A stretch of DNA of 64,000 nt. It comes from Oscillospiraceae bacterium (GTDB lineage: Bacteria; Bacillota; Clostridia; Oscillospirales; Ruminococcaceae). Location: assembly GCA_902779915.1 (NCBI GenBank), contig CACZDM010000003.1:1-64000 (forward strand), read 5' to 3'. The position numbers were made by a program, and so were the translations under genes. Under the pieces are notes generated by a model. It did not search any database. It saw only the letters and a program-made list of their open reading frames with translations, and was not told the origin of the DNA. Positions 16,490-23,728 of the stretch are shown piece by piece (position 1 is the first letter of the stretch; the number at the start of each line of letters is the position of its first letter).

Positions 16490-18592
16490 TTAGTTTGTTT
16501 TGAAGGGCTTATTGAATTTTTGGCTGATCAATTTTAATGAATGCGGCAACTTTTGAGTGTTAATATTTTTGCCTTCCAGGAAAATTTTGTCTTCCTCAAT
16601 TGAATATTTGACTTGGTTTTGATTTTTTCCGCAGGTCCCATTTTGCCTGAAAACTTTAACAAGCTTTTCGGGCTGGTTGTTGGAATTTTTTTCCCAAATA
16701 GCAATCTCATCCGCAAAATATTTTTTATTTTCGGGGCTGGCGTTAGCGGCTTTTAGTTGACACGAATCAGAAATTTTCAATTTAATATCATCATCTTTGT
16801 CAATTGTCAAAGATTCAATGCCGTTTGTGATTTCGATTGAATAGCCATATTTTAAAAGGCTTTTTGGGATGTCTGAAATTTTTAAATTTTTAATTTGCTG
16901 GCCCTTTTTAGCTTTTATGCATATCGTCGGCTCTTGAACGCTTCCTCCCAAGGTGAACTCCAAATTTCCTCTTGAAAAATTTGTGAAATCTTTATTATAT
17001 AATGGACTATCTTGAACATTGCTCAAACCAGAGCTAAAATGAGATATTTTATGCGACTTAAAGTTGAGGATTTTTTTGTTGTCATCTTTGAGGCTTGAAT
17101 TTTGGCTGTAAAACCCAGGAAAATTTTCCTTTAGTCTATCTTTTTTGTTGCTGTTTGATTTATTTTCGACTTCTTTTGTTGTTGAATCGCCAGTTGCCCC
17201 CCAAGTTGAGTCAAGCAAAGCCCATCCAGCCTCTTTGCTTTTAAAAACAGAATCGCCCAAAGCGTCATTTGAATTTTGGTTGCTTGGCAAATATATAGCG
17301 GTGTATCCATGAACTGTTTTGTCGGAGTTTTGGTTTCTAAGCGTTGAAACTTTAAGGCTTGGAATTCCCGCCATGCGCATCATCAAATTCGTCAAATTCG
17401 AAAATCCAGCGCACACCCCCGTTTTGCTTTGAAAAACCAAAAGCGGATCCTGGGGCTTTCGACAGGATTCAACAAGGCTGTCGTCGTCATATGAAATATT
17501 TTTTGCAACCCAGCGATATATAGCCTTTGCAATTCGCCAATATTTATTCATTTTGTAATTTTTGCTATATTTATTTTCTTTTATTCCAGATTGTATATCA
17601 TTTTCACTCATTCCGTCTGGAGGAGTTCGCTTTTCAACCTTTTCCTTCAGTTTCCGAACAACATTTTGTATATCATCATAAACCTTCTTTTCATTTATTG
17701 TTGTTTTAGTTGTTAACGAATCATCTTTATCAGTTTTTTTCTGATTTGGTTTATATATCACATATTCTCTTTTTTCTTTGAGCTGATCGCGGTTTGGAAG
17801 AGCCAGAAACGCCCTAAAATCTTCTTCCTGCCCCAGATTTTCAAACTCTTGATTTCCTTCAAGTTTTGGAAGTTCATCAATCCTGTCAAAGCAAAAGTCA
17901 TATATTGTTGATTTATTTATAAATCCCAGATTTTTTGATAAATTTCCGTCTTCATCAATCGCCCAGAGGCTAGAGTCAACTATTTTATATTTCGAATTGC
18001 TTTCGCCCAGGTCGACAGATTTTAAATCCAAAGCGCATGAGATGTCGATGTCCTGGTCCTCAAGTTTTATGGATTCAATTCCTGCGCCAATTTTTAATGT
18101 TTTGTTTTTGTGAAATTTTAATTTGCTTGAGAGGTCGTTTGATATGTCAAGTTTGGCTGGATTTTGCTCATCAACCCCTTTTAAAACTATTGAATCATTA
18201 CTGGACGAAAATTGAATTTGCCCATCGCAAATGGTTTCGACATTGTTTTTTTCGATGCTTTGGCTAAATGAAGAAAAAATGGAATCTTGTCCAGAAGACA
18301 TAACATTATTCGCCAAAATCGCGCCAGACCCAGTCAGCATAGTAACAATAGTTATTGGAGCGAGCATTTTTTTTAAGGAAATTCCACCGCAAACCTGCTC
18401 AAGGTCTTGATCTGAGAGATGGGCTTGTTTTTTAATTAAATCCTCAAAAAAATCCTCATATTCCTCATAGCTGCATTTGCCCTCCATAAACCTGTCATAG
18501 CTTTGTTTAAGGGTTTTGCATTTTTTGAATTCATATTGGAGCTTTTGATTGGTTCTAAGTTTTTCAATAAAATCGTTTAAAATTTTGTTCAT
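16490..18592 (-). CDS. Transglutaminase-fold protein TG3 with a Nif11-type double-glycine leader
   Basis: 700 residues; ATG at 18590-18592 with GGGGG five bases upstream. Residues 1-70 resemble a Nif11-like RiPP leader: 'ILNDFIEKLRTNQKLQYEF', 'CSYEEYEDFFEDL' and 'LSDQDLEQVCGG' ending in a double glycine (69-70). Residues 76-95 are hydrophobic. A beta module (about 120-220) precedes the family N-module ('YDFCFDRIDELP'). The transglutaminase-like core has Cys394 (GVCAGF), His428 (VHGYTAIY) and Asp461 (LLDSTWG), plus 'NLMMRMAGIP'. Then come 'NFPGFYSQ' and a second beta module 'KYGYSIEITNGIESL'. Unlike TG1 and TG2 there is no Sec signal. Export by a C39-peptidase ABC transporter is the inference; none is in this window. 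Follows the lipoprotein gene at 18695-19228 by ~100 bp. Confidence 0.8.
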   Translation of the reverse strand: MNKILNDFIEKLRTNQKLQYEFKKCKTLKQSYDRFMEGKCSYEEYEDFFEDLIKKQAHLSDQDLEQVCGGISLKKMLAPITIVTMLTGSGAILANNVMSSGQDSIFSSFSQSIEKNNVETICDGQIQFSSSNDSIVLKGVDEQNPAKLDISNDLSSKLKFHKNKTLKIGAGIESIKLEDQDIDISCALDLKSVDLGESNSKYKIVDSSLWAIDEDGNLSKNLGFINKSTIYDFCFDRIDELPKLEGNQEFENLGQEEDFRAFLALPNRDQLKEKREYVIYKPNQKKTDKDDSLTTKTTINEKKVYDDIQNVVRKLKEKVEKRTPPDGMSENDIQSGIKENKYSKNYKMNKYWRIAKAIYRWVAKNISYDDDSLVESCRKPQDPLLVFQSKTGVCAGFSNLTNLMMRMAGIPSLKVSTLRNQNSDKTVHGYTAIYLPSNQNSNDALGDSVFKSKEAGWALLDSTWGATGDSTTKEVENKSNSNKKDRLKENFPGFYSQNSSLKDDNKKILNFKSHKISHFSSGLSNVQDSPLYNKDFTNFSRGNLEFTLGGSVQEPTICIKAKKGQQIKNLKISDIPKSLLKYGYSIEITNGIESLTIDKDDDIKLKISDSCQLKAANASPENKKYFADEIAIWEKNSNNQPEKLVKVFRQNGTCGKNQNQVKYSIEEDKIFLEGKNINTQKLPHSLKLISQKFNKPFKTN

Positions 18593-18694
18593 AAAAACCC
18601 CCAAAAAAAATATTTCTAAAATACCTTAATAAGCTTTCGATCTATATATAAATTGCAGCCAGCGAACATATATGTCCTGCTTAATATTTTTTCT

Positions 18695-19228
18695 CTATTT
18701 AGCGCATTTTTTACACGGAGTTAAATTCAACGATTCTGCTTTAGCTATAGTGGTCGCTGTTGCGTTTTTACCAGCACATTTCGGCAAATAATGCCAGCGT
18801 TTTCCTGTTGGGGCTATATATACAGTTGCACTTTTATTTTTATTTTCACTCGAAATTTCTGCCTTTTTCTGTTGAGCATGTCTTTGAGTCTGATTTCTTT
18901 TTTCAGCTTCTGCTTGAGCATGTCTTTGAGCTTGATTTCTTTTTTCAGCTTCTGCTTGAGCCTGTCTTTGAGCCTGATTTCTTTTTTCAGCTTCTTCTTG
19001 AGCCTGTCTTCTTGCTTCAGCATCCCGCGCGGCTTGATCCTCTTCCGCAATTTTTTTCGTTTTGGTCTCACGATCTCGTAAATAAGAATTGTCTTGACTT
19101 TCTTGACTAACACACTGCGATTCTAAACTAGCAGCCAAACTCTTAGTTTCTCTTTTCGAACAACCACCCAAACTCGTCAACATGCTGCACACAATAGTTA
19201 AAACCAAAATTTTTTTCATTTTTTTCAT
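18695..19228 (-). CDS. Lipoprotein with EKRNQ tandem repeats and a Cys/His C-terminal module
   Basis: 177 residues. Lipobox 'LTSLGGC' with the lipidated Cys at 23. Residues ~60-120 form a charged Gln/Arg/Glu/Ala helix containing three 14-residue repeats (76-117). The C-terminal ~40 residues read 'VYIAPTGKRWHYLPKC' and end 'LTPCKKC', a His/Cys pattern like the small metal-binding tail found after secreted nucleases and other surface proteins ('GKKYHxxxC ... PCxxC'). So: membrane-anchored stalk carrying a small, possibly zinc-binding, head. No enzyme domain. Located directly upstream of TG3 on the same strand; possibly co-expressed. Confidence 0.75.
   Translation of the reverse strand: MKKMKKILVLTIVCSMLTSLGGCSKRETKSLAASLESQCVSQESQDNSYLRDRETKTKKIAEEDQAARDAEARRQAQEEAEKRNQAQRQAQAEAEKRNQAQRHAQAEAEKRNQTQRHAQQKKAEISSENKNKSATVYIAPTGKRWHYLPKCAGKNATATTIAKAESLNLTPCKKCAK
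18878..19003 (-). repeat. Three 42-nt tandem repeats in the lipoprotein gene
   Basis: Encodes three consecutive 14-residue units of the form AQAEAEKRNQAQRH. The copies are nearly identical at DNA level, so copy number is likely to vary between strains. Confidence 0.85.
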
Positions 19229-19454
19229 TGATCACATAAACCCCTTAAGTAATTAAATAATTTTATCACAATATTGTAATATGGAAGATTATGCCATAAA
19301 ATTCTACAAATAGCAACAATTTTTTAAAATTTAACATGTTGTTAATATTGTTAAAAAAATATTAACTGAATATACTCCATAAATACTAATATAAAATAAT
19401 TTAATTATAAATATTTGAAAACGAGGATAAAAAATCAACTCCCTAGTTTTTTGA

Positions 19455-19469
19455 TTCATAATTTATGAA
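19455..19469. promoter_or_regulatory. Perfect 15-bp palindrome upstream of the rhomboid-like gene promoter
   Basis: TTCATAA-T-TTATGAA, ending nine bases before the predicted -35. Possible operator; no regulator is assigned. Confidence 0.35.
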
Positions 19470-19477
19470 ATTAATTG

Positions 19478-19506
19478 TTGATTGATTGAGTTTTATGTGA
19501 TATAAT
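19478..19506 (+). promoter_or_regulatory. Promoter of the rhomboid-like / dCMP deaminase operon
   Basis: TTGATT (19478-19483), 17-nt spacer, TATAAT (19501-19506) preceded by TGA (extended -10). About 40 bp upstream of the ATG. Confidence 0.7.
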
Positions 19507-19546
19507 TAGAGCTACTTTAATTAAATTTGCAAAGGAAGAATTGCTC

Positions 19547-20251
19547 ATGTGGATCTATAAATTGGAACGAAAAATTCCCTGGTTTAAAATTCCAAATTTA
19601 ACGCTGTGGATCGCCATAATATCAGGCCTTGTTTACTTTTTTGACCTGGTTTCAATGGCCCAAAACAACAATTTCACCCTGTCCTCTCTGATTTATTTCA
19701 ACCGCGATTTGATCTTTGGCGGCCAAATATGGCGCCTTGTAACATTCATATTTATTCCTCCAAGTTCTGTTTTTTCGCCTCTGGGCAGCAATATTATATT
19801 TATTCTGCTTAGCCTATATTTTCTATATTTTATTGGAACCGGGCTGGAATCGGTTTGGGGCGAGTTTAAATTAACGGTATACTACACAACAGGCCTGATT
19901 TTTGCCATTTTAGGCGGCTTGTTGGTTGGTCATTCAAACCCAACTTTTTTGAATTTGTCGCTGTTTCTTGCGTTTGCAGCGCTATATCCTGACCTCTCGG
20001 TGATGATATTTTTCATAATTCCAGTTAAAGTTAAATGGCTTGGATATTTTAGCTCTTTGATTTTGCTTTTTAGCATCATATCTTCGCTTTTTGCATTAAG
20101 ATGGTCTAACGCAGTTGCTGCAACTATGGCAGTTGCAAACTTTTTGCTGTTTTTTGGCCCGCGCTTTTTCACGGATATGATAAATAAATTGAAATATTTC
20201 AAATCTCGTCAGGATTTTATCAATAAAACTAGAAATTCATGGCAAAATTAA
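19547..20251 (+). CDS. Rhomboid-fold membrane protein lacking catalytic residues
   Basis: 234 residues with about six membrane segments. The ATG at 19547 has AGGAAG eight bases upstream. The rhomboid-type L1/TM2 signature is seen in 'GGQIWRLVTFIFIP' and 'GLESVWGEFKLTVYY'. Where active rhomboids carry GxSG this protein has 'FLNLSLFLAFAALYP', and the later helix has no catalytic His ('SNAVAATMAVANF'). It is therefore probably a proteolytically inactive relative. 'FFIIPVKVKWL' is typical of firmicute members. Co-transcribed with the dCMP deaminase gene 15 bp downstream. Confidence 0.75.
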   Translation: MWIYKLERKIPWFKIPNLTLWIAIISGLVYFFDLVSMAQNNNFTLSSLIYFNRDLIFGGQIWRLVTFIFIPPSSVFSPLGSNIIFILLSLYFLYFIGTGLESVWGEFKLTVYYTTGLIFAILGGLLVGHSNPTFLNLSLFLAFAALYPDLSVMIFFIIPVKVKWLGYFSSLILLFSIISSLFALRWSNAVAATMAVANFLLFFGPRFFTDMINKLKYFKSRQDFINKTRNSWQN

Positions 20252-20266
20252 AGGAGATTCTAAAAT

Positions 20267-20749
20267 ATGTCAAAACGCAATGATTATATATCATGGGACG
20301 AATATTTTATGGGAGTTGCAGAACTTTCCTCAAAGCGAAGCAAAGATCCAACAACCCAAGTTGGCGCGTGCATTGTCGCCCCCAACAACCACATCCTCTC
20401 TCTCGGATATAATGGAATGCCAACAGGATGTGATGACAATGATATGCCCTGGAGCAGAGAGGGAGACGCTTTAAAAACCAAATATCCCTTTGTTTGCCAC
20501 GCAGAATTAAATGCAATATTAAATAATAATGGAAATATCCTCCATGGATCCAGAATATACACAACGCTTTTCCCTTGCAATGAATGCGCCAAAGCGATAA
20601 TACAGTCGGGCATAAAGTCGGTTATATATAAACTAGACAAATATTTCTCAACCGACAGCGTCATTGCTGCAAAGCGCATGTTTGATTTGTCGGGAGTGAA
20701 ATATATTAAATATAAATCAAGCAACAAGATGATATCTTTAACTCTTTAG
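20267..20749 (+). CDS. Deoxycytidylate (dCMP) deaminase
   Basis: 160 residues. Zn-dependent deaminase making dUMP for thymidylate synthesis. Zinc ligands are His in 'FVCHAELNAIL' (HAE, with the catalytic Glu) and two cysteines in 'LFPCNECAKAI'. 'DPTTQVGACIV' and 'GYNGMPTGC' are typical of dCMP deaminases (ComEB type) rather than CMP/dCMP kinases or tRNA deaminases. ATG preceded by AAAGGAG. Confidence 0.95.
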   Translation: MSKRNDYISWDEYFMGVAELSSKRSKDPTTQVGACIVAPNNHILSLGYNGMPTGCDDNDMPWSREGDALKTKYPFVCHAELNAILNNNGNILHGSRIYTTLFPCNECAKAIIQSGIKSVIYKLDKYFSTDSVIAAKRMFDLSGVKYIKYKSSNKMISLTL

Positions 20750-20814
20750 AAAAAATTAGAATTCGAGCTTTAAAACATCAAAAACTCGAACTTATTCAAC
20801 GAACAATAAAAATA

Positions 20815-21231
20815 TTAAACATTTTTGAGATATTCTTTTGCGCTTTTTAAAATTCTCCTGTCATTATCAAAAGTTAAAACGTCCATCGCGCTCTCAAATT
20901 CAAACCAGCCATATTTTGAAACCTCCTCTTTTTGCAAAACAACTTCATTATTGTCTAAATTGGCTTTTGCAATAAAATAAACAACGTCTTTTTCAACACT
21001 GCTGCCGACGTTATATGAAACTGTTTCGCGAAAACGAGAATCCAAATCAACATAAAGCCCCGTCTCTTCTTTTGTTTCTCGCAGAGCGGTTTCAATTTCA
21101 GTTTCTCCGCTTTCAACATGCCCTTTTGGGAAAGACCAATGCCTCCCGTTAACATTTTTTATCAGCAGAAATTTCAATTTTTCATCAATGAAGGCGTAGA
21201 CAATCGCGCCACAAGACTTTTCTTTTATCAT
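20815..21231 (-). CDS. Nudix hydrolase, probably Ap4A-hydrolase type
   Basis: About 138 residues. The ATG at 21229-21231 gives the usual 'MIKEKSCGAIVY' N-terminus; an in-frame GTG three codons upstream is also possible. Complete Nudix box 'GHVESGETEIETALRETKEETGL' region with REtkEE at its centre. The 'SCGAIVY' start and 'W..FPKGHVE' resemble asymmetric diadenosine tetraphosphatases. Substrate not certain. Convergent with the dCMP deaminase; a TTCGAG / CTCGAA hairpin lies between the two. Confidence 0.85.
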   Translation of the reverse strand: MIKEKSCGAIVYAFIDEKLKFLLIKNVNGRHWSFPKGHVESGETEIETALRETKEETGLYVDLDSRFRETVSYNVGSSVEKDVVYFIAKANLDNNEVVLQKEEVSKYGWFEFESAMDVLTFDNDRRILKSAKEYLKNV

Positions 21232-21267
21232 ATTACTCACAACCTTCTTAATAATATTAATAAATAT

Positions 21268-22122
21268 CTAGCATTGATCAACTAATTTAACAGCCCTAAC
21301 CTTGGCGATGTGACGCTTCTGGACAACCAAAACCGTGAACTCAATCCCGCCATATTTTAAAACGGGGTGTTCATTTTCGTCTGGAATCCTCCCTAAAGCA
21401 TTGATCAAAAAGCCTCCAATAGTGTCAAAATCAGAGTCGCTTTCAAGCAAAACGCCCAACGCCTCAGAAACGTGATCCAAAGCCGCATGCCCCTGCAAAA
21501 TGAAGGTTGTTTGGTTTACTTTTGTTATGTCGTCGTGTTCATCGTCATATTCATCCTGGATTTCCCCAACGATCGCTTCTAATATGTCTTCCAAAGTCAC
21601 AATGCCAGATGTTCCGCCGTATTTATCAACAACGACGGCAAAGTGCTGGTGATTTTCTGTGAACTGCCTAAATAGGTCAAAACACTTTATGGTTTCAGGA
21701 ATATATGGCAATTCGCGAATGAATGAACCGATCGGCTTGTCTTCAACATTTTCCTTGCCAACCAGCCCCAACAAATCTTTAACATAAACAGCTCCAATTA
21801 TGTTGTCTATGTCTTCTTTATAAACCGGTATCCTAGAAAAACCATTTTCAACGCCAATTTTTAAAACATCAGCAATTTTGTCATGCTCCTCAACAGCCTC
21901 TATGTCAACTCTATGGGTCATAATTTCATAAACTGCTATTTTTCGAAATTTTAAAACATTTTCTATCATTTTAGACTGGCTTCGGAGCAAAATGCCTTCA
22001 TCTTCGCCAGTTTCAACCAAAAACATTATGTCATCTTCTGTTATTTTACCCGGCGGCTTTGAGCCAAAAAGCCTAGAAATTCGACCAGGCGAGCCGCTCC
22101 TACTAGTGCCATCCGTGTCCAT
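21268..22122 (-). CDS. CorC/HlyC-type CBS-pair protein without DUF21 membrane domain
   Basis: 284 residues, ATG after AGAAGGAG. Two CBS motifs ('EIMTHRVDIEAV...GFSRIPVYKEDIDNIIGAVYVKDL' region and 'HFAVVVDKYGGTSGIVTLEDILEAIVGEI' region) precede a C-terminal CorC_HlyC transporter-associated domain ('DTIGGFLINALGRIPDE', 'GGIEFTVL'). Clostridial relatives usually carry an N-terminal DUF21/CNNM membrane domain; here there is only a short Gly/Ser-rich N-terminus, as in enterobacterial CorC. Probable role in Mg2+/Co2+ efflux or a related process. Confidence 0.88.
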   Translation of the reverse strand: MDTDGTSRSGSPGRISRLFGSKPPGKITEDDIMFLVETGEDEGILLRSQSKMIENVLKFRKIAVYEIMTHRVDIEAVEEHDKIADVLKIGVENGFSRIPVYKEDIDNIIGAVYVKDLLGLVGKENVEDKPIGSFIRELPYIPETIKCFDLFRQFTENHQHFAVVVDKYGGTSGIVTLEDILEAIVGEIQDEYDDEHDDITKVNQTTFILQGHAALDHVSEALGVLLESDSDFDTIGGFLINALGRIPDENEHPVLKYGGIEFTVLVVQKRHIAKVRAVKLVDQC

Positions 22123-22161
22123 GTTAAAAGTCTCCTTCTAGAAATTCATACCCATATATAT

Positions 22162-22190
22162 ATGATAACTCATAAAATTTCTAATGTCAA
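22162..22190 (-). promoter_or_regulatory. Promoter of corC-like gene
   Basis: Minus-strand TTGACA (22185-22190), 17-nt spacer, TATCAT (22162-22167). Confidence 0.7.
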
Positions 22191-22245
22191 GGTAAATTAT
22201 GCACAATATTTAAAGTCAAATTTAGTGTAAAACACACAAAACGCA

Positions 22246-22280
22246 TGATAAAAATAGGCTTCTGTTTTTGATTTTTATCA
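22246..22280 (-). terminator. Inverted repeat/terminator at the end of the HEPN gene
   Basis: Perfect 10-bp stem TGATAAAAAT / ATTTTTATCA with a 15-nt loop. It overlaps the stop codon of the HEPN gene. No long T-run follows, so termination is likely but unproven. Confidence 0.5.
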
Positions 22281-23597
22281 GAAATGAAATCTAGTAAATT
22301 TTCTAATGCATTTCATAATATTCTTTGGCTTCATGTCAATAGATTTAAAAATCATAAAATATATAATGGCACGCAATAAAATGGTGTCTGTTAAAACATC
22401 ATCATTTATTTGGAAATTTTTATTATCAGTCTTTTTATCCCCGTGGGCCAGCATGTTCCTTGCGTAGACAATTCGGATGGGCATTTCTTTATAATCCTCC
22501 TTAAAATCATATTCTATCTTAAAGCTCTGGGTTGAGGTTTGCTCATAAAATTTTTCAAAATCTGCCAGAGCATATTCTATTTTTTGTCGCAGTGATACTT
22601 TATTTTTGTTTAATCTGGCGCAAGTTTTAAAAAATCGACATTTAAATTCGGGATAAATCTTTCGATATTGACACTTAAATTCGGGATATGTTGCTTTAAA
22701 TTGACATTCAAATGCAGCGCATATATTTATTATATCAATAGTTTTAATATAGTTAGTGTCATACTGAAATAAAAGAATAAATAAAACATCATTTTCAATT
22801 ATTTTGTCCATAATTTTTTGAATATTGTCTTCAACATCATTATACTCTAATGTATGACAATAATTAATGTTTTCTTTTTTGCCTTGATTTAAATAAAAAT
22901 AGCCGGGTTTATATTCATTTCCGCCATAGGGATGGTTTATTTTGATCTCATCAAAGTAGACTTTTCTTTTGTTTGAAACAAGCGCCAAAAAAGTTTTAAC
23001 ATACACAGAAATTTTATACACCTCGTCAAATTCAATATTTTCCTCACATTCAATAATTAACAGACTATGTATGTCAAAAACAAATCTATTGTCCCTTTTA
23101 TATTCATTCAAAATTCCAAAATACATGACAAAATTCTTATTATTATAATTAAACGAATAATGTTTGAAATTTCCTTTTTTCAGTTTCACATCATCGTGGA
23201 ATGATTCAATCAAATTTGAAACAAAACCCTTATATCCCTTTGGCCTGAAAAAATAGTCCAAAACGTCGCTGACATATGTTATTTTGTGGATCTCATCTTT
23301 TCTTTTTGGAATTTCATATTGTTTAAACTCAATAAAAAATTTTGACACCTCAAAAACACTAAAAAAAGCGATAACATTCATAATAAGCGCATTTTCTCCC
23401 GCGTGTTTATAGGATAATTTAACTATTAATTTTTTTCCTTCATTTATTTTGGTTTTAAGCCATCTGTTGGTTATTTGAGCAATTTTATGCGTTCTTAATA
23501 TATCTTCTTTAGAGTCAATTATTATCATCTCATATCCTATAACAACATAACTATATTCTTTACCTAATAATTCGATTTTTCCATAGAATTTATTCAT
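22278..23597 (-). CDS. HEPN-domain protein resembling ApeA-type anti-phage proteins
   Basis: 439 residues; ATG with AAGGAG upstream. The first ~220 residues are beta-rich with no enzymatic motif and look like the N-terminal sensor-like domain of ApeA-family proteins. The C-terminal third is helical and contains 'ARNMLAHGDKK', an Rx4H HEPN ribonuclease motif (Arg380, His385), followed by 'DVLTDTILLRAIIYFMIF' as in ApeA HEPN domains. ApeA is a known single-gene anti-phage HEPN effector; this assignment rests on layout and motif and has not been searched. Three short Cys-containing repeats (FECQFKATYP / FKCQYRKIYP / FKCRFFKTC) precede the HEPN part. By eye more A/T-rich than its neighbours and flanked by housekeeping genes, suggesting an acquired defence gene. 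Confidence 0.6.
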   Translation of the reverse strand: MNKFYGKIELLGKEYSYVVIGYEMIIIDSKEDILRTHKIAQITNRWLKTKINEGKKLIVKLSYKHAGENALIMNVIAFFSVFEVSKFFIEFKQYEIPKRKDEIHKITYVSDVLDYFFRPKGYKGFVSNLIESFHDDVKLKKGNFKHYSFNYNNKNFVMYFGILNEYKRDNRFVFDIHSLLIIECEENIEFDEVYKISVYVKTFLALVSNKRKVYFDEIKINHPYGGNEYKPGYFYLNQGKKENINYCHTLEYNDVEDNIQKIMDKIIENDVLFILLFQYDTNYIKTIDIINICAAFECQFKATYPEFKCQYRKIYPEFKCRFFKTCARLNKNKVSLRQKIEYALADFEKFYEQTSTQSFKIEYDFKEDYKEMPIRIVYARNMLAHGDKKTDNKNFQINDDVLTDTILLRAIIYFMIFKSIDMKPKNIMKCIRKFTRFHF

Positions 23598-23653
23598 ATT
23601 TATTTCTCCTTAAGATACTTCACGCATTCAATAAAATATATATCTAAATAAAA

Positions 23654-23691
23654 AAAAGATGCCAACAAAGTTATTTTCACTGACATCTTTT
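23654..23691 (-). terminator. Terminator of secA
   Basis: Stem AAAAGATG / CATCTTTT followed on the minus strand by a continuous T-run (A-run at 23651-23657). Confidence 0.8.
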
Positions 23692-23728
23692 ATTATCAAC
23701 AAGTGTTTATAATTTTAATCATATTTAG

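Larger units (their letters stand above)
19229..19546. other. Divergent intergenic region, lipoprotein / rhomboid-like gene
   Basis: About 318 bp, A/T-rich. Contains the promoter (19478-19506) and palindrome (19455-19469) described separately. No small gene with a ribosome binding site was found. Confidence 0.55.

Noticed and set aside
20750..20814. Bidirectional terminator (TTCGAG / CTCGAA) between dCMP deaminase and Nudix genes.
   Set aside because: The stem is only six base pairs with a 17-nt loop, and only the minus-strand side has a weak T-rich tail, so it is mentioned but not called.
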